From: a virus
DNA length: 27,271 bases
Virus record (IMG/VR): IMGVR_UViG_3300028592_000074
Coordinates: 1 to 27,271 of that record
Direction: 5' to 3' (one strand)
Below, piece by piece: positions 23,146 to 27,271 of this stretch. The notes beneath the pieces were generated by a model. It saw only the letters and a program-made list of their open reading frames with translations. It did no database searches and had not been told where the DNA came from. Every line of letters starts with the position of its first letter. Positions within the stretch are counted from its first letter, which is position 1. A program made the position numbers and the translations under genes.

Positions 23146-24609
23146 ATGCCGGGTGTGAACGTCACCGTCGGTGCCGTGTCCGGTCCGAGCGCGCCGACGC
23201 TCGCGCCCTCCAGCAAATACTTCGCCGTCGGGCTGGCCGAACGTGGCCTTACCACCGAGCCGACGCGCGTCACCTCGTTCGCGCAGTTCCAGGAACTGTT
23301 CGGCGCGCGTACCACCTACAGCGCGCTGTGGGACGACATCAGGACGTTCTTCGAGGAAGGCGGCACCGAGGCCTACGCCGTACGCGTCGTCGGCCCCGCC
23401 GCCACCACCGGCACTCTGACCGGCGGACTCCAGGACCAGCAGGGCACCCCCGCGACCACGCTCAACGTCGCCGCCCGCAGCGCCGGGGCCTGGTCGTCCG
23501 GTCTCACCATCCAGGTCATGGCGGGCCCCACTGCCGCGACCTATCGGCTGGTCGTGCGCCTCGGTGGCGTGGTCGTGCACGACTGGACCAACCTGCGCGA
23601 CCCCGAAGAAGCGGTCAGCCGGTCCAGCACCAGCCCGTACGTCAAGATCACCAACGCCGGTTCGCCCGCTGTCGCCCCCCAGAACAACCCGGCCGTCGCC
23701 GCAGCCACTGCGCTGGGCGCCGGAACAGACGACCGGGCCAGCGTCACCGCCACCCACTACGTGAACGCGCTCGCGTTGTTCACCACCGAACTCGGTGACG
23801 GCGCCGTCGCCATCCCTGGCATCGGCACCACCGTGCACGCCGGACTGATCGCGCACGCCGACGCCAGCAACCGGATCGCCCTGCTGGCCGCCGCGAGCAC
23901 CACCGACAAGGCCACCCTGATCTCCACCGCCGCCGCGCTGGACGCCAAGCGCGCGGGCCTGTTCGCCCCGTGGATCAAGATTCCCGACGAGTACGGCGGT
24001 GGCGGCACCCGCACCATCAGCCCTGAGGGCTACGTCGCGGCCGCCCGCGCCCGCGCCCACGCCGAAGGGCCGTGGCGCGCACCCGCCGGGGACATGTCGA
24101 CCGCGCGCTACGTGGTCGGCCCGGCCACCGTGTTCACCGGTGTCGACGGCAACGACCTCGACTCCGCGAAGGTCAACGTCATCCGCACGATCAGCCGCAC
24201 CACCCGCCTGTACGGCTGGGTGTCGCTGGCGGCTGATCGCGACAACTGGGGCTTCCTCACCGGCGCCGACACGGTCAACCGCGTCGTCACCGAGGCATAC
24301 AGGCAGCTGGAGCCGTACCTGTTCGGCGTGATCGACGCACGTGGGCACCTGCTCGGAAAGATCGCGGGAACCCTGGAAGGCATCGTCGCGCCGATGGCGG
24401 ACCGCAACGGCCTGTACGCACGCCTCAACCCCGCCGATCCGACAGGGCCGCCGCTGGACCCCGGCTACCGGGTGCGTGTACTCGACATCAACCCGGTCGA
24501 GGTGGCCGCGCAAAACAAGGTCCTCGCCGAGCTCGGCATCCGGGTGAGCCCTACCGCCGCGATCGTGCAACTCACCGTCACCAAGGCCGCCGTGACGGCC
24601 GCGCTGTGA
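23146..24609 (+). CDS. Contractile tail sheath protein
   Basis: 487 residues from the ATG at 23146, with GAAGGGA upstream. The N-terminus 'MPGVNVTVGAVSGPSAPTL' and the following 'YFAVGLAERGLTTEP' and 'LFGARTTYSALWDDIRTFFEEGG' with 'AYAVRVVG' are typical sheath openings. The C-terminal subdomain carries 'TVNRVVTEAYRQLEPYLFG', 'LLGKIAGTLEGIV' and a final beta-rich arm 'GIRVSPTAAIVQLTVTK' used for linking subunits. The sheath surrounds the tube and contracts on attachment, so this is a myovirus-type particle. It is followed, 16 bases later, by the tube gene. Confidence 0.95.
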   Translation: MPGVNVTVGAVSGPSAPTLAPSSKYFAVGLAERGLTTEPTRVTSFAQFQELFGARTTYSALWDDIRTFFEEGGTEAYAVRVVGPAATTGTLTGGLQDQQGTPATTLNVAARSAGAWSSGLTIQVMAGPTAATYRLVVRLGGVVVHDWTNLRDPEEAVSRSSTSPYVKITNAGSPAVAPQNNPAVAAATALGAGTDDRASVTATHYVNALALFTTELGDGAVAIPGIGTTVHAGLIAHADASNRIALLAAASTTDKATLISTAAALDAKRAGLFAPWIKIPDEYGGGGTRTISPEGYVAAARARAHAEGPWRAPAGDMSTARYVVGPATVFTGVDGNDLDSAKVNVIRTISRTTRLYGWVSLAADRDNWGFLTGADTVNRVVTEAYRQLEPYLFGVIDARGHLLGKIAGTLEGIVAPMADRNGLYARLNPADPTGPPLDPGYRVRVLDINPVEVAAQNKVLAELGIRVSPTAAIVQLTVTKAAVTAAL

Positions 24610-24625
24610 AAGGGGCAGTTCGGCC

Positions 24626-25036
24626 ATGAAGTCAGCACAGAGGCAGTTCCTGTGGACTGTGGACGGGATCAGCGGTCCGTTCGCGCAGAAGACCGGCGGC
24701 GAGGTGACCGCCGACGCGACCAAGGTCTGGGACGGCGGCGCGACCAAGGCAGAGGTGATCGCCGCACCGCCCGAGGTAGGCGACCTCACGCTCACCCGAC
24801 CGTACGATCCCGAGCGCGACCAGCCGATCCTCGACCGGCTGATCTCCCTGGTCGGCCAGTTCCGCACAACCGTGTCCGGCCAGCCACTGGGCAGCGATAT
24901 GCGCGTCGCCCGAGGCGTGAAGCCCCGCGTGTATCCGGAGGCGCTGCTGATCGGCGTGCGTGAACCGGAATCCGATGCGGAGAGCGGCGACAAGGCCGAC
25001 TACGAGCTGACCTTCGCCGTCGGCGGCATCGCCTGA
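24626..25036 (+). CDS. Tail tube protein
   Basis: 136 residues from the ATG at 24626, with AAAGGGG upstream. The short length, position directly after the sheath, the opening 'QRQFLWTVDGISGPFAQKTGGEV', and the 'WDGGATKAEVIAAPPEVGDLTLTRPYDP' segment match the gp19-like tail tube family. The tube is the rigid channel for DNA inside the sheath. The gene is followed by a 72-base RNA hairpin, which may influence how much of the next gene is made. Confidence 0.9.
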   Translation: MKSAQRQFLWTVDGISGPFAQKTGGEVTADATKVWDGGATKAEVIAAPPEVGDLTLTRPYDPERDQPILDRLISLVGQFRTTVSGQPLGSDMRVARGVKPRVYPEALLIGVREPESDAESGDKADYELTFAVGGIA

Positions 25037-25053
25037 TTTCATCGCCCTACCTG

Positions 25054-25125
25054 CCGCGACAGGTTCGGGCTGAGTGCGCGGGGTTCTATCCCGGTCCCCG
25101 CGTGCTCGGCCCGTTCCTGTCGCGG
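25054..25125 (+). other. 72-nt nearly complete RNA hairpin between tube and chaperone genes
   Basis: Bases 25054-25083 pair with 25096-25125: ten Watson-Crick pairs, a UU/UU internal loop, then 18 pairs of which three are G-U wobbles (25071/25108, 25075/25104, 25076/25103). The apical loop is 12 bases. The wobbles show that the pairing is better as RNA than as a DNA repeat. There is no T-run, so it is not a normal terminator. It fills the gap between the tube stop (25036) and the chaperone ribosome-binding site (25141). Candidate roles are RNase III processing, protection of the sheath/tube mRNA 3' end, or control of the chaperone. I have not folded it computationally. Confidence 0.8.
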
Positions 25126-25154
25126 TGATCCACCAAAACCGGGAGGACACGAGA

Positions 25155-25715
25155 ATGACAACCGATTTCGACGGCTCCAGCGGGGGCACGCAGGCGCCCA
25201 GCGCCCTCATTCCCGGCGCCAAGGACACCGGCTTCAGCACGCTCAGCCTGCTCAAGCAGACCGTCGCCGACCGGATCGAGATCGAGCCGGTCACGGTGAC
25301 CGTGCCCGGCGGCCGTATCCGGCTGACCTGTCACACCGACATTCCCGAGAAGGACCTGCGCAGGTGGCAGAAGGCCTCACTCCCGCGCGAGATGCGCCGG
25401 GGGCGGGAGGCGCAGAACGCCACCCCGCTCGACTCCAGCCAGCTCGTGCTCGCGGTCGCCGTACTGGTCTACAGCACGATCACCATCGAGGTCCTGGGCA
25501 AGGGCGACGAGTGGATGGTCGTCGAGCATGACGGCGTGCCGCTGTCGCTCGATCACGATGCGGTACTGAGCGCGTTCAACGCGCTCGACACGACCTCTGC
25601 GCTCGTTACGATCTTCGGCCGGGAATCCGACATCATCCAGGCCAGTCAGGAAGTCCTGGCCGCGTCCGGCTGGACCGGCGAGAACGGCGGCCGTGACGAG
25701 GGCGACCCTCAGTAA
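25155..25715 (+). CDS. Tail assembly chaperone, short form (gpG-like)
   Basis: 186 residues from the ATG at 25155, with GGGAGG eight bases upstream. It is identified by position between tube and tape-measure genes and by the overlapping second frame, the signature of tail assembly chaperones. The N-terminal 25 residues are Ser/Gly-rich. The body mixes strands ('EIEPVTVTVPGGRIRLTC') and helices ('DAVLSAFNALDTTSALVTIFG'). The end 'GENGGRDEGDPQ' is flexible, as expected just before a frameshift site. These chaperones coat the hydrophobic tape-measure protein until the tube polymerises. They are not in the virion. Confidence 0.8.
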   Translation: MTTDFDGSSGGTQAPSALIPGAKDTGFSTLSLLKQTVADRIEIEPVTVTVPGGRIRLTCHTDIPEKDLRRWQKASLPREMRRGREAQNATPLDSSQLVLAVAVLVYSTITIEVLGKGDEWMVVEHDGVPLSLDHDAVLSAFNALDTTSALVTIFGRESDIIQASQEVLAASGWTGENGGRDEGDPQ

Positions 25716-25942
25716 GCGGCGGTCTGCTCGCCCAGCGCGCCCGCGAGAAGATCGATACCTACTCCCACGATGAACGTCTCATCCAGGTCGCCCGCTACGC
25801 CTACAACTTCCATGTCGACGTGGTAGCGATCCTGGCCGACGAGGACGAGGAGAACCTGCTGGTCCGGTTGGCGGCGGGGCAGGTGTTCGAACGCGACGAG
25901 AAGGCCCGTGAAGAGCAGAGCCGCCGCAGTATGAAAAAGTAG
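25697..25942 (+). CDS. Tail assembly chaperone extension, reached by -1 frameshift (gpT-like)
   Basis: In the -1 frame relative to the chaperone, an open frame runs from just after a TGA at 25694 to the TAG at 25940. It has no ATG or GTG start until 25820, after about half of its protein-coding character. It reads 'GLLAQRAREKIDTYSHDERL', then 'VARYAYNFHVDVVAILADED' and 'LLVRLAAGQVFERDEKAREE', a helical domain with the look of gpT-type extensions. It must join the chaperone by a ribosomal -1 shift between 25697 and 25715, for instance at C.CCT (25706-25709), where tRNA-Pro can re-pair on CCC two codons before the TAA. No classical heptamer is present. The fused product would be about 260 residues. 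Confidence 0.72.
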   Translation, partial: RGRPSVSGGLLAQRAREKIDTYSHDERLIQVARYAYNFHVDVVAILADEDEENLLVRLAAGQVFERDEKAREEQSRRSMKK

Positions 25943-26006
25943 CTTCTCGTAGGATCGCGACGCGAGTCGCAGGGGTCTCCGCGCAGTCGGGGCGCGGAGG
26001 GACACG

Positions 26007-26040
26007 AACGGCCGGTGGTCTCCAGCACCGGCCGTTTCTC
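26007..26040 (+). terminator. Intrinsic terminator between chaperone and tape-measure genes
   Basis: A perfect 11-bp stem AACGGCCGGTG / CACCGGCCGTT (26007-26017 with 26026-26036) with an 8-base loop and a TTTCTC tail. It lies in the 179-base gap between the chaperone extension and the tape-measure gene, a place where phage late operons are usually continuous. Confidence 0.7.
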
Positions 26041-26080
26041 ATGCCTGGCGAGCCTCCCTGTCCCTGATTGCGGCACGTGC

Positions 26081-26096
26081 GACGATCACCAGCGTC
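26081..26096 (+). promoter_or_regulatory. Promoter-like motif before the tape-measure gene
   Basis: GACGAT, then CACCAGC, then GTC: the same layout as the leaderless-start motifs at 5432 and 17579 but without a start codon. Transcription from here would give a leader of about 28 bases with GGGGAGG before the GTG at 26122, restarting expression after the terminator. Confidence 0.4.
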
Positions 26097-26121
26097 AGCA
26101 GGTCGACGGGGAGGTGAGCGC

Positions 26122-27271
26122 GTGGCCGGGGACGACGAGATCGAGATCACCGCGACACTGCGAGACGCGATCTCCGCCGCCATCACCCCCATGGATCGGC
26201 GTCTCGCCCAGCTCGAAGAACGCTTCGACAGTCTCGGCCACGCGGCGAAGAAGGCCGGTGCCGAGACCGAGGCGGGCCTGGGCAAGGCGGAGGAGGCCAC
26301 GGAAGACCTGGGCAAGGCCGCTCGCCGGGCGATACCGCCGGTGCGCGAGCTCGGTGACGAGACCCTGAAGGCCGGGGCCAAGGCCCGCGCCGGATCCCCT
26401 GGTCTGGACGCGTTCGCCCGCAAGGCCGACAGGGTCGGTATGTCGTCCAAGCGTTCCGGTCAGATGATCGTCAACTCGTTCAAGTTCGCCGGGGTGATCA
26501 CGGGCGTGTTCGCGCTCGCCGGTGGCGTCTCCGCGCTCGGCGCCGGTGGCGCGATCGCCGTGGGCGGGCTGGCTCCGCTGGTCGGCGTGCTCGGCCTGGT
26601 GCCACCGCTGCTGCTGGCCGCGAAGCTCGGCATGTGGGCGTTCAAGCTGGCTGCCGAAGAGGTCGAACAGCCGGTGACCCGGATCAAGAACCAGTTCGCG
26701 CAGCTCGGCGGACAGATCGCAGCCGGAGGCCTGGGGGCAGGCCTGGACTACCTCGCCGACTCGCTGGGGGATCTGTCCCAGCTGTCCGGCCGTGGCCTGG
26801 CCGGTGTCGGTGCGGAGATCGGCGGGCTGGCGCGCGAACTGGGGAGCATGGCCCGCTCGGATCGGATGCTCGGTCAGATAGAGATCATTTTCATCGAGCT
26901 GCGCCCGGTGGTGCGGGACCTCGGCCGGGGCGTGCTCTACCTGACCCAGGCGGTCATGAACCTGATCCAGGCCGCTCTTCCGGCGACCGGTCAGTTCGCC
27001 GCGCTGTTCCTGAAGATCGCGCAGGGGCTGGCCAACTGGACGCAAGAGGTCCTGAACAACGGCAAGGCCTCGATGTTCTTCGTTTACGCGCTCAACCTGC
27101 TGCGCCGTGTCACCGGCGTCGTAGTCGATGTCGTCATCGGCCTGTTCAACATCTTCCGCATCGCCGCCGGTTACTCCGATGATTTCGGTCTCTCCATCGA
27201 GAACCTGGCCTGGAAATTCCGTCTGTGGACGCGTAGTGCCGAAGGGCAGCAACGGATCGCCCAGTACTTCC
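26122..27271 (+). CDS. Tail tape-measure protein, N-terminal part (runs off window)
   Basis: 383 codons are visible from the GTG at 26122, seven bases after GGGGAGG, open to the end of the window. The N-terminal roughly 100 residues are charged and helical/coiled-coil ('MDRRLAQLEERFDSLGHAAK', then Glu/Lys/Ala repeats). A hydrophobic Gly/Ala-rich block follows at about 116-175 ('VITGVFALAGGVSALGAGG', 'LGLVPPLLLAAKLGMW'), then long amphipathic helices. This is the plan of a tape-measure protein, which sets tail length, is coated by the chaperones encoded just before it, and is ejected ahead of the DNA. Enzymatic domains often found near the C-terminus would lie outside the window. Confidence 0.9.
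   Translation, partial: MAGDDEIEITATLRDAISAAITPMDRRLAQLEERFDSLGHAAKKAGAETEAGLGKAEEATEDLGKAARRAIPPVRELGDETLKAGAKARAGSPGLDAFARKADRVGMSSKRSGQMIVNSFKFAGVITGVFALAGGVSALGAGGAIAVGGLAPLVGVLGLVPPLLLAAKLGMWAFKLAAEEVEQPVTRIKNQFAQLGGQIAAGGLGAGLDYLADSLGDLSQLSGRGLAGVGAEIGGLARELGSMARSDRMLGQIEIIFIELRPVVRDLGRGVLYLTQAVMNLIQAALPATGQFAALFLKIAQGLANWTQEVLNNGKASMFFVYALNLLRRVTGVVVDVVIGLFNIFRIAAGYSDDFGLSIENLAWKFRLWTRSAEGQQRIAQYF

Noticed and set aside
25054-25125. tRNA-like sequence (GGTTC-like segment in the loop) between tube and chaperone genes
   Set aside because: The segment falls in the apical loop of a single long hairpin. There is no acceptor stem, D-arm or anticodon arm.
23146-27271. Sheath, tube and chaperone genes as an extracellular contractile injection system
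   Set aside because: A portal, MuF protein, protease and HK97 capsid protein are encoded in the same block, so a tailed phage is the better reading.

Overview
The window is high-GC actinobacterial DNA. It carries most of the virion (late) region of a contractile-tailed, HK97-fold temperate phage, joined head-to-head with a short module typical of actinobacterial plasmids and integrative conjugative elements (AICEs). The actinobacterial assignment rests on the very high GC, GTG starts, TANNNT-type -10 boxes, and a DUF2637/SpdB-like membrane protein encoded beside a classical C2H2 zinc finger. I cannot name the genus. No integrase, replication, lysis or terminase gene lies in the window.

Layout. 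(1) 1-2154, minus strand: a four-gene operon read leftward, encoding a small HTH-like protein, a DUF2637 membrane protein, a C2H2 zinc-finger protein and a small membrane protein. The last is cut by a perfect 30-bp inverted repeat at the window edge. (2) 2330-15242, plus strand: head module, with portal, MuF-type minor head protein carrying an ART-like C-terminus, 2H-phosphoesterase-like protein, a 2383-residue prohead protease/polyvalent fusion, and the major capsid protein. (3) 15243-16866, mostly minus strand: a moron island of three small-to-medium genes with two near-consensus promoters and two matching terminators. (4) 16897-21046, plus strand: a Tad2-like (DUF2829) anti-defence gene, three unassigned genes and an 833-residue tail fibre. 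(5) 21043-27271, plus strand: head-tail connector and neck genes, tail sheath, tail tube, tail-assembly chaperone with an apparent -1 frameshift extension, and the start of the tape-measure gene, which runs off the window.

How it works together. The protease domain would mature a prohead built on the portal and capsid protein. The connector and neck genes join that head to a contractile tail whose length is set by the tape-measure protein, with the frameshifted chaperones guarding it. The very long C-terminal extension of the protease, and the ART-like end of the MuF protein, look like polyvalent proteins: cargo packaged with the head and delivered into the new host. Together with the Tad2-like protein this suggests considerable counter-defence capacity.

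The least expected regulatory signal is a family of promoters or operators whose spacer is a GCCG-N9-CGGC palindrome. They sit upstream of the giant gene, two moron genes and, more weakly, the capsid and sheath genes. A second recurring motif ([TG]ACNNT-SACCNGC-RTG) marks probable leaderless starts. A 72-nt, almost fully paired RNA hairpin with G-U wobbles lies between the tail-tube and chaperone genes.
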